DNA of 64,000 nucleotides. Source: an uncultured Dorea sp. (lineage in GTDB: Bacteria > Bacillota > Clostridia > Lachnospirales > Lachnospiraceae). The stretch covers positions 1-64,000 of the forward strand of contig CAPEBR010000004.1 in the NCBI GenBank assembly GCA_948602995.1, read 5' to 3'. The translations under genes were made by a program, and so were the position numbers. Below the pieces are notes generated by a model, which was not told the DNA's origin, searched no databases, and saw only the letters and a list, made by a program, of their open reading frames with translations. Below are positions 37,081 through 46,305 of this stretch, piece by piece (the first letter of the stretch is position 1; each line of letters begins with the position of its first letter).

Positions 37081-38404
37081 TTTCTCTTGCCCTTTGCCGT
37101 GATACATCATAGATTAACTTTACTATTTGTCTAGCATTCTCTCTAATAGGATGGCAGTTTTTATCTTTATTTTTCACACGATAATTCGGGCATCCACCCA
37201 TACAAATTGGTAAATATGGACATTTCCTGCACTCCTCATCATCCTCTATTAAATAGGAAAGCCATTTTAATAAATTGGAAGGAATTTCACGCTCCTCTTG
37301 AAAAATACTTCCAACTTTTTCAGACAAATCACTTACATCATCCCAACATTTGTAAAGGTCTCCATTTGCATCTATTACCCAAGAATTAATACTCACTGCT
37401 CCACACATTCCTATATTTTGTTTAGGGACACTAACAAATATCATTCCATTTTCCAAATTTTTTTTCATAAAATTCACCTCTTCTAAAGCAAACTCCTTTA
37501 CATTAAAACACTGTCCATCTATACAAGTATCATTAATATTTGTAACTGGAGCAATATACACAAAAATTTTATTAAGCAGACCATATTCTTTTAAATAATC
37601 TTCTATCTCACCTATTCTGCAAATATTGGTTTTATCCACATTAACCCGCACAGAAACATTCAATTCAGAGTACACTTCTAATGCTTTCTTAAGATTATTC
37701 AAAATCACAAAAAAAGTATCTTCACCCGAAGGAAGCCTTCTTCTTTCATTATGTATCTCTGGTGGTCCATCAATTGTAACCTGAATACTGCTTATATTTA
37801 ACTTTTTCATATCCAGTGCAATTTGTTCATTCAGCAAGTATCCATTGGTTATTGCATTTGATGACACGTACTTCCTACTAAAGTTTTTATACACTTCCTC
37901 CATCAATTCTTTTATAATATCAAATGCCAACAATGGTTCTCCTCCATACCATGAAATATGGATATATTTGTATTCTTCCTTTAAATTTCGAATATATTCT
38001 TTCATTTTTTCAACCGTTTCTTCTCTCATAGTTACATATTCTTTTCCTTTTTCATAGCAATATGGACATCGAAAATTACACGCCATTGTCGGCGCAATTG
38101 TCAGACCAATAGCATTTCCTCCAAAACGCTCTACCTTATTTTTCAAAAAGACTTTCTCAATTTCATCTCCATCTGTCTCATCAAGAAGCATTTTCCCATA
38201 GATAAGCACATTTTTAAATTCCACATCATCAATTGAACCATCCGTCAGCAAAGCATTATATTTGTTTTCATACTCTTTATCTAATTTTAAGATCCCTCCA
38301 CTATATGTATTATAAATTATAATACCATCTGCAACATGCTCCACTATGTTGAATCTTGATAATTTTATATTCTTCTTACATATTTTATCTGCATCTAAAA
38401 TCAT
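37073..38404 (-). CDS. radical SAM/SPASM maturase of a Cys-rich peptide, module 1
   Basis: 443 aa. An N-terminal ~95-residue RRE/PqqD-like part likely binds the leader. The radical SAM cluster motif CxxxCxxC is at Cys109, 113 and 116 (ACNFRCPYC), and the SAM-binding GGEPL is present. A C-terminal SPASM domain with seven or more cysteines (SWVIDANGDLYKCW, ECRKCPYLPICMGGC) holds auxiliary [4Fe-4S] clusters. Enzymes of this type form thioether or related crosslinks from Cys in RiPP precursors; the architecture recalls the clostridial CcpM/Clo7bot maturases. Start at 38404 (GGAGG upstream); the longer frame to 38467 crosses a hairpin. The Cys-rich precursor lies directly upstream. Confidence 0.9.
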   Translation of the reverse strand: MILDADKICKKNIKLSRFNIVEHVADGIIIYNTYSGGILKLDKEYENKYNALLTDGSIDDVEFKNVLIYGKMLLDETDGDEIEKVFLKNKVERFGGNAIGLTIAPTMACNFRCPYCYEKGKEYVTMREETVEKMKEYIRNLKEEYKYIHISWYGGEPLLAFDIIKELMEEVYKNFSRKYVSSNAITNGYLLNEQIALDMKKLNISSIQVTIDGPPEIHNERRRLPSGEDTFFVILNNLKKALEVYSELNVSVRVNVDKTNICRIGEIEDYLKEYGLLNKIFVYIAPVTNINDTCIDGQCFNVKEFALEEVNFMKKNLENGMIFVSVPKQNIGMCGAVSINSWVIDANGDLYKCWDDVSDLSEKVGSIFQEEREIPSNLLKWLSYLIEDDEECRKCPYLPICMGGCPNYRVKNKDKNCHPIRENARQIVKLIYDVSRQRARENA

Positions 38405-38465
38405 TCTCCCTATCCTCCATATCTTTTTATACAAAACAAAAAATTCTATACTATAGAATAAATTC

Positions 38466-38499
38466 ATAAGGAATATTGCCTAAAAACAATATTCCTTAT
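38466..38499. promoter_or_regulatory. stem-loop between precursor 1 and its maturase
   Basis: ATAAGGAATATTG and CAATATTCCTTAT form a perfect 13-bp stem with an 8-nt loop, 18 nt past the precursor stop. There is no U-run, so it is more likely a partial terminator or RNA-stabilising hairpin that keeps precursor mRNA in excess over the enzymes. Confidence 0.7.
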
Positions 38500-38517
38500 G
38501 ATTTGAAGCCTTCATAT

Positions 38518-38661
38518 TTATCTATTTATTTGTATGAAGCATCCTTGTTGTGGGCAACTATTAAAGGCAATGCAGTCTTTTTTTCCACATCCCTTGATTG
38601 TACAGCCACTACCTCCTTGTCCTTGATCTGGAACTGCGCAGGGTTGAATTAGCCATTCCAT
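38518..38661 (-). CDS. Cys-rich RiPP precursor peptide 1
   Basis: 47 aa. Opens MEWLIQPCAVPDQGQGG and has six Cys at 8, 20, 25, 30, 36 and 41. The last five give C-x4-C-x4-C-x5-C-x4-C, parallel to the two other precursors in the window. AGGAGG lies 7 nt before the ATG (38675-38668). The MEW(I/L)I(K/Q)P start is shared with precursors 2 and 3 and is probably the leader recognised by the maturase encoded just downstream. The extra Cys8 in the leader is unique to this copy. The upstream TGCAAT palindrome of the other two is missing, so expression may differ. Confidence 0.85.
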   Translation of the reverse strand: MEWLIQPCAVPDQGQGGSGCTIKGCGKKDCIAFNSCPQQGCFIQINR

Positions 38662-38798
38662 TTTTTTACCTCCTCGTAATATTTTGGTAGTATCAACTTT
38701 ATATAATCAAAATCGTCCCCACCCCAGTAAATATAATTCAACGGCTTTAAGCCTTTACCATACCTTTCTTTGGTTTGATCAAACAAAATTTTGCGTAA

Positions 38799-39017
38799 GG
38801 AGTTTTCAGCGTTACTCTGTGTGCCAGTATATTTGCTGTAAGCCATTACCCAGGAGGACATAATTTAGAGCAAGTCCTTTTTGCTTTTATTACGGGGTTC
38901 ATATATGGAACTTTAAGAATAAAGAAACCCGAAAACTTTACCATTTTTTCGCTTTGCCTTGCACACATTTTACATAATATTTCCTATGATTTAATCACCT
39001 GCTACATAACTATGTAA
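38799..39017 (+). pseudogene. 3' remnant of a CPBP-family protease gene
   Basis: After a TAA at 38796-38798 the frame reads GVFSVTLCASIFAVSHYP, then FAFITGFIYGTLRIKKPE and SLCLAHILHN, matching the C-terminal half of the intact + strand CPBP protein at 46641. The region with the EExxxR motif upstream is not recognisable. It diverges from precursor 1 just as the intact gene diverges from precursor 2, so it is the module 1 counterpart. Confidence 0.75.
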
Positions 39018-39157
39018 CTTTCCAAATATTCTTATCCTTAAATTCAGCAGGATGTCATCTCGTCTTATTTTAGACTAAAAACAATTTCTTGCGCAAAATG
39101 GTAAAATTTTGTAAATAGATAAAATATCAGGCACATTGCATTCATAGGAAGGAGCTT

Positions 39158-40753
39158 ATGTTAAAATATATAAAATCTCTTTTCGATTTTCAAAAAAACA
39201 TCCTGTTATTGCTGATTATGGTTTGTACAGTACTCAGTGCTGTCTTTTCGTTCTATCCTGTTATACTGATACAAAAAATTGTTGATATAGCCTCCGTCAA
39301 TGGAGATCGCATTTTTGTAATGATTTTGCACTATGGGGTTCTGTATTTAGTTCTCCAAATATTAAATGCGGCTTTTTCATCTTTTGCCAGGCATCTCACA
39401 GAACTGCTCCAGGCAAAGATATCCCTGAAAGCCCAGTTGAATTTATACCGTTCTCTGACCCAGACACAGATTCAGTACATAAAGAACAATCACACCTCTG
39501 ATCTGAACAACTACCTGATCAAAGATACAGAATACTGCGCCCAGAATATCCTGTCGCCTTATGTAAGAGGCATTTCTGCGCTCCTGCAATTTGTTTTTGG
39601 ATTTTATTTTATGTCCTGTATCAATATATACCTGACACTGATTATCATTCCGTTAGGTCTGTTTTCTTCACTTATGATTGAAGCAATCCGGAAAAAGTCG
39701 GAGCAAAACTTTATAAGGCAAAGAAAAGCTACAGAGCTTATGTGGAAAACCTTTACAGAGGGCATCTATGGGTTCCTTCCAGTGAAGCTGCACAGGGTAA
39801 CAGAAACATATTATAAAAAGGTGTCAAAAAATGGGGAATCTCTGGCGGACAGCCAGATCCGTCAGAGCAGGCTTGAAAATTTGACCTATTTCTGTACAAG
39901 TTCACTGTTTATGTTCTCCATAGGTATTATTTTGATTATTTCAGCGCTTATGATTACGAAGAATATTATTTCAGTCGGCGGTCTGACAGCAATTTTAATG
40001 TATAATCATATGCTTACAGATCCACTGTTGGAAACGGTTTCGATCAATCAAGATCTTATCAAGCTGAAAGTATCTGTAAGCCGTTTGCAGCAAGTATTAA
40101 ATCTTCCGAAGGATCCGGGAAATTGTCCTGTTGTACCAGTTGATGAGATTCATCTAGAAAATGTTTCCTATGATTTTGAATCCCACACTATCATAAAGGA
40201 CCTGACGCTCAACTTAAAAGCACCAGTGTCATTAGCTGTTTTCGGAAAGACTGGTGCCGGAAAGACAACACTGGTGAATCTGATTACACATATCTATACA
40301 CCGCGAAAAGGACATGTCCAATACAGATCGAATGGAAATGCTGTACAGGGGCTCCCGAGGATCAGTTATCTGATACAGGACGAATATCTTTTTGACGATA
40401 CAATAACTAATAATATTATGATAGCGAATCCATCCCTTCCAGAAGCGGATTTTAAAGAAATTGTAAGGGTATGCCATTTGGCGGAAGTTCTAAAAAATCA
40501 TAGTGGATCAATTGGAGAAAATGGCTCCCATCTCTCAGGCGGTGAGAGAAAACGGGTACTTCTTGCGAGAGCACTTGCTGATTCACAGGCAGATATATAC
40601 GTTTTTGATGAGTTATCTTCTGCACTTGATGAAGGAACTTTTCAGCAGATTTTTATGAATGTTGAAACACGGTTAAAAGATAAGATTAGAATTTATATCG
40701 AACATAATCGTTCTATAGAAGATAAAGTAGATATGCATATATTTTTGGCATAA
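39158..40753 (+). CDS. ABC exporter half-transporter
   Basis: 531 aa. Six membrane helices (about 15-285), then an ATPase domain: Walker A GKTGAGKTT, signature LSGGERKR, Walker B IYVFDELSSALDE with catalytic Glu. It is only distantly similar to the two module exporters and has no peptidase domain. AAGGAG precedes the ATG. It stands alone on the + strand between modules 1 and 2, so it could be an extra exporter or self-protection pump of the peptide island. Substrate unknown. Confidence 0.85.
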   Translation: MLKYIKSLFDFQKNILLLLIMVCTVLSAVFSFYPVILIQKIVDIASVNGDRIFVMILHYGVLYLVLQILNAAFSSFARHLTELLQAKISLKAQLNLYRSLTQTQIQYIKNNHTSDLNNYLIKDTEYCAQNILSPYVRGISALLQFVFGFYFMSCINIYLTLIIIPLGLFSSLMIEAIRKKSEQNFIRQRKATELMWKTFTEGIYGFLPVKLHRVTETYYKKVSKNGESLADSQIRQSRLENLTYFCTSSLFMFSIGIILIISALMITKNIISVGGLTAILMYNHMLTDPLLETVSINQDLIKLKVSVSRLQQVLNLPKDPGNCPVVPVDEIHLENVSYDFESHTIIKDLTLNLKAPVSLAVFGKTGAGKTTLVNLITHIYTPRKGHVQYRSNGNAVQGLPRISYLIQDEYLFDDTITNNIMIANPSLPEADFKEIVRVCHLAEVLKNHSGSIGENGSHLSGGERKRVLLARALADSQADIYVFDELSSALDEGTFQQIFMNVETRLKDKIRIYIEHNRSIEDKVDMHIFLA

Positions 40754-40973
40754 TCCCGGTCAGGCTAAATTCTTTTTTGAAGCGATTATATGTCAGAATA
40801 TCGGTATATAAAGTTTTAAAAACCGGAAGAACTTCCTTGACAGCAAATGAATCGTCCAAGCAATAGTCCAGTATCTACGTATAAAAAACGGCTGTTAAAA
40901 TATGATCTGCGCTCAATCAAATAACAACTGCGGGAGTGCATTAGCACGGAACAATCCGTATATCAGTCAATAA

Positions 40974-41297
40974 TTATTTTTCTGAAATTTTATAGATCAG
41001 CTCAATGATTTCAACCAAACTGTCTGACTGGGCTTGTTCAAATTTGTCCAAGGCCTGAATCAATCTATTATCTCTTCTGTCTCTGTTCTCCCCATAAAGT
41101 ATATAGTCTGAACTGATCTCTAATGCTTCTGCTAATTTGTATAAAGTATCTGCGGAAAATCCTTTTGTCCCGCTTTCGATTTCATATAAAAACTTTGATG
41201 AGATTCCTGCCATCTCAGCTAATTTTTCTCTGGTATAGTGCCTTTTTTCGCGTACTCCCCTAATTCTCAACCCTGCATAATAACAAATGCTGCTCAT
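40974..41297 (-). CDS. XRE-family helix-turn-helix regulator
   Basis: 107 aa. An N-terminal Cro/C1 helix-turn-helix (IRGVREKRHYTREKLAEMAG, SSKFLYEIESG, LYKLAEALEIS) is followed by a ~40-residue helical tail. Start at 41297 with GGGTG upstream; the frame is open to 41312. It lies just past the module 2 gene set and may control the island; its target is not visible. Confidence 0.85.
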   Translation of the reverse strand: MSSICYYAGLRIRGVREKRHYTREKLAEMAGISSKFLYEIESGTKGFSADTLYKLAEALEISSDYILYGENRDRRDNRLIQALDKFEQAQSDSLVEIIELIYKISEK

Positions 41298-41712
41298 ATG
41301 TATCACCCTCATACCATCTTGCAGAATATTTACTTCCAGTATACCTTTTTTAGAGCAACCCTAATTCCCAAAAATTCTAGTGTCTACAATGCTGAAATGT
41401 GTCTACTATCAGTAGAGATTACTAAAGTGTCTCCATGCACTGCTTGCGTCATGTAATTAGTTTTTCACGTATATTATTTTCAATTACATTTCTCCTCTGA
41501 TCAGGGCATGGAGCATTAAAATTATGCTTTTATTTTATCACCTTTTTTGGCTATTAATAATCCAATTATCTCCAACGTAGTTTTTCAAGGAATAAACGTA
41601 AACAAAATCCGAAAGATTTTGACAAACTGTAATTACTCTTTTTAATAAAAAAATAATTGCAGTCTGATATAAAGAAATTATTGCTTATGCCATTATCTTC
41701 AAAACACTGGTA
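41298..41712. other. intergenic region with three GTGTCT repeats
   Basis: 415 bp without a gene. GTGTCTAC occurs at about 41381 and 41398, with GTGTCTCC at about 41429, three spaced half-sites upstream of the HTH gene that could be its operator. A small hairpin CAAAATC...GATTTTG lies at about 41605-41623. Confidence 0.35.
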
Positions 41713-42381
41713 CTATGTTAAAACGGCTGTTAAAGCAAGCGCGATAATATCATTTAAAAAGTGTCCGATACTAAGTGAGAAAAGGGTGAATTTTTGTGGC
41801 TCTTTTACTCTTAAATATCCATATATGATCCCCAAGATAAAAGCTGATATAACTCTACCGCAGATCTCTTCCGGAGTGCCGGAAGCAGAGTAATGAGTTA
41901 GTCCAAACCAAATAGCAGAGATAAATACACCCAGGAAAGAACTTCCAGACAACTTTTGAAAAAAAGTTAAAAGGAAACCGCGAAACAGGACTTCCTCGTA
42001 GGTAACGCTTGCTAACAGCAAAATTGTAAAAGAAACAGGAAAAAGTTCTCCAATATGTTTTAAGGTGGATTTTGTTAAAATTAAAGTTGTACCCTCTTTC
42101 GCAAGGCCACGGTAATATGTCAAAAAGCTTATCGTAAATGTGATAAGTAACATGCAGATAATCTGTATGTGGGGGTTTTTTAAACACAAACCATATTCTT
42201 CTAATGTCTCCTGAAGGTAAAAGCGAACCAGTGATAAGCAAAGAACGGAGCCCAGAATAACACAGGAAATAGTTAAAATTCTGTTACCACCAGTGGGCCA
42301 GACAAAAGAATAGACGCCATCAAATACTATGATTACGAAAAATGAAAACCAGTATTTTTTAGAAAGTTTATTAATTTTCAT
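41713..42381 (-). CDS. CPBP-family intramembrane metalloprotease, module 2 (second)
   Basis: 222 aa with seven to eight membrane helices. CPBP (Abi/CaaX protease) motifs: EEVLFRG (EExxxR), FGLTHY and HFLND, the Glu and His metal ligands. Such proteins accompany bacteriocin and RiPP loci as leader proteases or self-immunity proteins. Start at 42381 (MKINKLSKKYW) after GAGGAGAA. It is the last gene of the module 2 operon, 30 nt after the sister CPBP gene. The module 1 counterpart is broken. Confidence 0.88.
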   Translation of the reverse strand: MKINKLSKKYWFSFFVIIVFDGVYSFVWPTGGNRILTISCVILGSVLCLSLVRFYLQETLEEYGLCLKNPHIQIICMLLITFTISFLTYYRGLAKEGTTLILTKSTLKHIGELFPVSFTILLLASVTYEEVLFRGFLLTFFQKLSGSSFLGVFISAIWFGLTHYSASGTPEEICGRVISAFILGIIYGYLRVKEPQKFTLFSLSIGHFLNDIIALALTAVLT

Positions 42382-42411
42382 AGTGATTCTCCTCGCTTTT
42401 AAAACTAACAT

Positions 42412-43038
42412 CTACCAGAACTCAATAATATCAGCACAAAAAATTTGCAAAAAATGAGTAAGAGAAAGGGAAAAAACAGTAAATTTTTCCGGCTCATTTA
42501 TTCTCAGATACCCATAGATAAATCCAGTAACAACGGCTAAAACAGCACGAAAGATATCCTGGCCAGCGAGATAATCTGCTGCACCGAATAAAATGGCGCA
42601 CAAAACAATACTCACTAAAGGTTTTGTAAATATTCTTTGGAAAAAGGATAAAAAAATCCCCCGGAATGCTATTTCGTCATATAAAGCACGGACTAATATA
42701 TTGAAAAAATATAAACACAGTGATGCATAGGATGAGAAGTGTCTCATAAAACGACCTATTACAAAAGGATATATATTCCACGTAAAAGCATTGCCATAGA
42801 GGTAAAACAATATAATTGCTGCAAGCAGAAGACTGCAGATTATCTGGATATGTATTTTTTTGAAACTTAAACCGTAACTGAAAAACGGCTCTTTAAGGTA
42901 ATTGTGAATAAGCAGTAAGCATAAAATGATATTTAAAACAGGCAGATATATTATGTCTGTTACAACTGTAAAAATATAAAGTACAACAATTATAAAAAAA
43001 CAAGTCCAGTGTTTTTTCGAAAGAATGTTTTTAGTCAT
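42412..43038 (-). CDS. CPBP-family intramembrane metalloprotease, module 2 (first)
   Basis: 208 aa with about seven membrane helices. The EExxxR motif reads DEIAFRG: the first Glu is Asp here, whereas the broken module 1 copy has EEITFRG. The late His motif is HFLQIF, but the middle FGxxH has no His (FGAADY). Changed ligands raise doubt about proteolytic activity; an immunity role without catalysis is possible. AGGAGG precedes the ATG. It lies between the exporter and the second CPBP gene. Confidence 0.82.
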   Translation of the reverse strand: MTKNILSKKHWTCFFIIVVLYIFTVVTDIIYLPVLNIILCLLLIHNYLKEPFFSYGLSFKKIHIQIICSLLLAAIILFYLYGNAFTWNIYPFVIGRFMRHFSSYASLCLYFFNILVRALYDEIAFRGIFLSFFQRIFTKPLVSIVLCAILFGAADYLAGQDIFRAVLAVVTGFIYGYLRINEPEKFTVFSLSLTHFLQIFCADIIEFW

Positions 43039-43140
43039 AGATTATCTCCTCCTATAATAAAATCCTTTTGGAATTATATCATAATCCGATGCCAAAGAAA
43101 AGAAATTGTTAATTGTGCGAGGTAATATACCTCTTAATCC

Positions 43141-43221
43141 GTTACTATTCACAATCTAGAAGGCCACTCATAGCGATCCGTTGCGGTATGGGCAGTTCAT
43201 CCGCAATGCAGGATCCTGAAG
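43141..43221. repeat. decayed GTTACTATTCAC-type element
   Basis: Begins GTTACTATTCAC like the elements at 9840 and 55601 and has a CACTCATAG segment just inside, but the right terminal repeat is missing. The remainder (GATCCGTTGCGG...CCGCAATGCAGGATC) forms its own hairpin. It abuts the stop codon of the module 2 exporter. Confidence 0.5.
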
Positions 43222-44814
43222 TTAACCATGGTTTTCTACAGACATATCAATAACTTTATCTGCTATTTGCTTCGCTTCATTATCGTGACTAATAAATATT
43301 ATAATTTTTTCTTTCTTGATTTCCTTTAATAGTTCAAAAAATTCTTTTTTACTTTCTTGATCTAATGCTGAAGTAGGTTCATCAAATATCATTACATCAC
43401 TTTGTTTCGCAAGAACACGGAGTATCCCGATTTTTTGTTTTTCCCCTCCTGATATTCCTTTACCATTCTCTCCAACTGTACCGATTTTCTTTTCTATTAT
43501 CCCTGAAAAATATTTGCTTTCAAGTTGTTTCCCTGTCAGACAAATATTGTCTTCAAGACTTCCCCCCAAAACATAAGGCTCCTGTTCTAGTATAGAAATT
43601 TTTTGCCGCCTCATTTTTCTCATATCAATGTTTTCAATATTAATATCATTATAATAAATCTTTCCTTCATACTCTCCAATAAACAAGCCTGATAACAAAT
43701 CTATTAACGTTGTCTTTCCGCTGCCATTTTCTCCGTGAATACAATAGATTTCGCCTTTCTCAAAAGTAATATTTAATCCTTGCAAAATTCGTTGTCCGTC
43801 TCTTGTGAAGCATAAATTATTACATGATATTGTTGAGATATTCTCTAATATTTGAACACCATTTTTCTGTTCTTTCAGCTCACAATATTTTTGTAATCTT
43901 TTATAGGATGCATTATTATCCTGATACTCCTTACCCAGATCCGCAAAATACTTTATAGACGCTATGATATTCTTGTAAAAATTTAGAATAATAGTAAACC
44001 CACCTATCGTCATATTCCCTTTGATCACACTAATTCCACCCAATACATAAATGCAGAAATTTACAGAAATTTCCAAAATATCATCAACACTTGAATATCT
44101 ATAAAAAAATTGCTGCACACTTAATGCTTTTTCAAAAAAAATCTTAAATTCATGTTTTAACTTGCCCTTGTAATAGTCTTCAAGAGCCTGCTGTTTTATG
44201 AACTTTATATTACTAAATTGTTCCAGCAATGCACTAAAAAAAAGAGAACGGACGTCTTTGTAAGATTCTGCTTCTTTCAAAAGTCTGTCCCTAATCCCCA
44301 AAAAGAAAATAATATACAAACATATAAGCAAGAACAATGCAACCCCTACTTTTAATGAAATTGTACATAAAATTAACAGCGATGAAAGTAACATAAGACC
44401 ATTCGACAAAGCATTTACTATCAAAGACAAGAAAAAAATCACTATTGAATTACTATCATTATTAATACTTTCGTTTAAATATCCCTTGTCATATTTCTGT
44501 AGTTCATTTAGAGATATTTTATGAAGGTGATGTATTATATCCTCACTTATATCCTGAGCTGTATTAGTTTGTATTACTATATAAAATCTATAGTTCCAAT
44601 AACCGATCAAGATATTAAAGAAACCCAAAAGTAAAACTAAAATCCCCATTTTTATAAGTCTATAGACGTCTTGATCTGAAGTCATTAAATCTATAATCCG
44701 TCCGCAAAAAATGGGAATAATTATCGCAATAATTGTTGATACTATAGACATTGACAAATATACAGCCAGCTTATGTCTATACACTGAAATATATCTCGCA
44801 CAAAAATTAAGCAT
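43222..44814 (-). CDS. ABC exporter of the Cys-rich peptide system, module 2
   Basis: 530 aa, the close paralogue of the module 1 exporter. Six membrane helices, Walker A GENGSGKTTL, signature ISGGEKQKIG, Walker B VMIFDEPTSALDQE. No C39 peptidase domain. Start at 44814 (MLNFCARY), overlapping the maturase stop by 8 nt. Transcribed precursor, maturase, exporter, CPBP, CPBP. Likely exports the crosslinked peptide; leader removal would need another protease, for which the CPBP proteins are candidates. Confidence 0.9.
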   Translation of the reverse strand: MLNFCARYISVYRHKLAVYLSMSIVSTIIAIIIPIFCGRIIDLMTSDQDVYRLIKMGILVLLLGFFNILIGYWNYRFYIVIQTNTAQDISEDIIHHLHKISLNELQKYDKGYLNESINNDSNSIVIFFLSLIVNALSNGLMLLSSLLILCTISLKVGVALFLLICLYIIFFLGIRDRLLKEAESYKDVRSLFFSALLEQFSNIKFIKQQALEDYYKGKLKHEFKIFFEKALSVQQFFYRYSSVDDILEISVNFCIYVLGGISVIKGNMTIGGFTIILNFYKNIIASIKYFADLGKEYQDNNASYKRLQKYCELKEQKNGVQILENISTISCNNLCFTRDGQRILQGLNITFEKGEIYCIHGENGSGKTTLIDLLSGLFIGEYEGKIYYNDINIENIDMRKMRRQKISILEQEPYVLGGSLEDNICLTGKQLESKYFSGIIEKKIGTVGENGKGISGGEKQKIGILRVLAKQSDVMIFDEPTSALDQESKKEFFELLKEIKKEKIIIFISHDNEAKQIADKVIDMSVENHG

Positions 44815-46138
44815 TATTTTCTGCCTTTTGCCTTGACATCCCATAGATTAATCTTACAATTTGATTCGCATTTTCCTTAATGGGATGGCAATTTTTCTTT
44901 TTATTGCTCACGCGGTAATTCGGACACCCACCCATACAAACTGGTAAATATGGACATTTCATGCATTCTTCATCATCTTCAATTGAATATGAAAGCCATT
45001 TTAATAAATTTTTATTTATATCCAATCTTTCTTGAAAAATATTGCCAACATTTTCAGAAAATTCTCCAATGCCCTCCCAACATTTGTAAAAATCGCCTTT
45101 TGCGTCAATTACCCACGAATTATATGAAACAGCCGAGCACATACCTACTTTTTTATCTGGTACATTAATTAATGACATCCCGTTATCTAGATTTTTTTTC
45201 ATAAAGTTTATCTCTTCTAAGGCAAATTCCTGCACATTAAAACAGTGTCCGTCCACACAATTTTCATTATTATTCGTAACTGGGGAAATATAAGTTGAAA
45301 TCTTATTTAATAAGCCAAATTCTTTCAAATGGCCTTCCATCTCATCTATGCTATTAATATTGGTTTTATCTACATTTACCCGCACTGCAACTTTTAATTC
45401 AGGATATACTTCTAATGCTTCTTTCAGATTATTTAAAATCACAAAAAAGGTATCTGCGCCAGAGGGCAACCGTCTTCTCTCATTGTGTATCTCCGGAGGC
45501 CCATCGATTGTAACTTGTATATCGTTTATATTTAACTTTTTCATCTCTAATACAATATCCTTGCTTAACAAATACCCATTAGTTATTGCACTTGCCGACA
45601 CATTCTTTCGCTCAAAATTTTTGTAAACTTCCTCCATCAATTCTTTTATAATATCAAATGCCAGCAAGGGTTCTCCGCCATACCATACAATATCAATAAG
45701 CTTATAACGTTCTTTTAAGTTTTTTATGTATTCTTTTATTTTTTCAATAGTATCCTTATTCATCGTCACATATTCTTTTCCCTTCTCATAACAATAAGGA
45801 CATCTAAAATTACAAGCCATAGTTGGAGCAATGGTAAGTCCAATACTATTCCCACTAAACCGCACAATTTTATTTTCCAAGAGCAGTTTTTCTACTTCAT
45901 TACCTTTCGTTTCTTCAATAATCATTCCCCCTTCAATAAGGGCGCTCTTTAATTCCTTATCATCCATTCCCTCATTTCTTGCAAGAGCATTGTATTTTTC
46001 TTCATATTTTTTATTCAGTTTTAATATTCCCCCACTATTCGTATTATAAATCAAAATTCCATCTTCAACCCGTTCTATCACATTGAACAAAGACAGTTTC
46101 ATTTTTTCTATATGTGCATTATTTTCACCGCAAGACAT
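44807..46138 (-). CDS. radical SAM/SPASM maturase of a Cys-rich peptide, module 2
   Basis: 443 aa, the same length as the module 1 enzyme. RRE-like N-terminus; cluster CxxxCxxC at Cys109, 113 and 116; GGEPL SAM motif; C-terminal SPASM domain (SWVIDAKGDFYKCW, ECMKCPYLPVCMGGC and a last Cys in KKNCHP). I chose the ATG at 46138 (GGAGAA upstream) over the open frame to 46192; this start aligns with the module 1 protein. It should install crosslinks from Cys thiols in the precursor encoded immediately upstream, and possibly in the orphan precursor 3. The exact bond type cannot be read from sequence. Confidence 0.92.
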   Translation of the reverse strand: MSCGENNAHIEKMKLSLFNVIERVEDGILIYNTNSGGILKLNKKYEEKYNALARNEGMDDKELKSALIEGGMIIEETKGNEVEKLLLENKIVRFSGNSIGLTIAPTMACNFRCPYCYEKGKEYVTMNKDTIEKIKEYIKNLKERYKLIDIVWYGGEPLLAFDIIKELMEEVYKNFERKNVSASAITNGYLLSKDIVLEMKKLNINDIQVTIDGPPEIHNERRRLPSGADTFFVILNNLKEALEVYPELKVAVRVNVDKTNINSIDEMEGHLKEFGLLNKISTYISPVTNNNENCVDGHCFNVQEFALEEINFMKKNLDNGMSLINVPDKKVGMCSAVSYNSWVIDAKGDFYKCWEGIGEFSENVGNIFQERLDINKNLLKWLSYSIEDDEECMKCPYLPVCMGGCPNYRVSNKKKNCHPIKENANQIVRLIYGMSRQKAENNA

Positions 46139-46176
46139 TTTCAAATTCTCCTTCTCATTAAATAAAAACCTGGCAC

Positions 46177-46236
46177 AAGCGAAACCAGTCACCTTTACTG
46201 CCTAAAAAAATTTTTAAAGAACTTCCGGTTTCGCTT
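46177..46236. promoter_or_regulatory. stem-loop between precursor 2 and its maturase
   Basis: AAGCGAAACC (46177-46186) and GGTTTCGCTT (46227-46236) are perfect 10-bp complements separated by 40 nt. Same position relative to the genes as the 13-bp stem in module 1, though the sequence differs. It may set the precursor-to-enzyme ratio. Confidence 0.55.
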
Positions 46237-46305
46237 ATAGCATAACTGTACATTAACTTACATTACACTTTATAAGAAAAATGAATGAACCTCCATTTTC
46301 TCACT

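Noticed and set aside
38649..38861. 70-codon minus-strand ORF just upstream of precursor 1
   Set aside because: It runs antisense to a clear CPBP remnant on the + strand and its end overlaps the precursor start. No family recognised; probably a chance frame.
40754..40973. Spacer after the lone ABC exporter
   Set aside because: No gene, terminator or clear repeat. A short AAAACGGCTGTTAAA also occurs near 41718, too little to call a repeat family.
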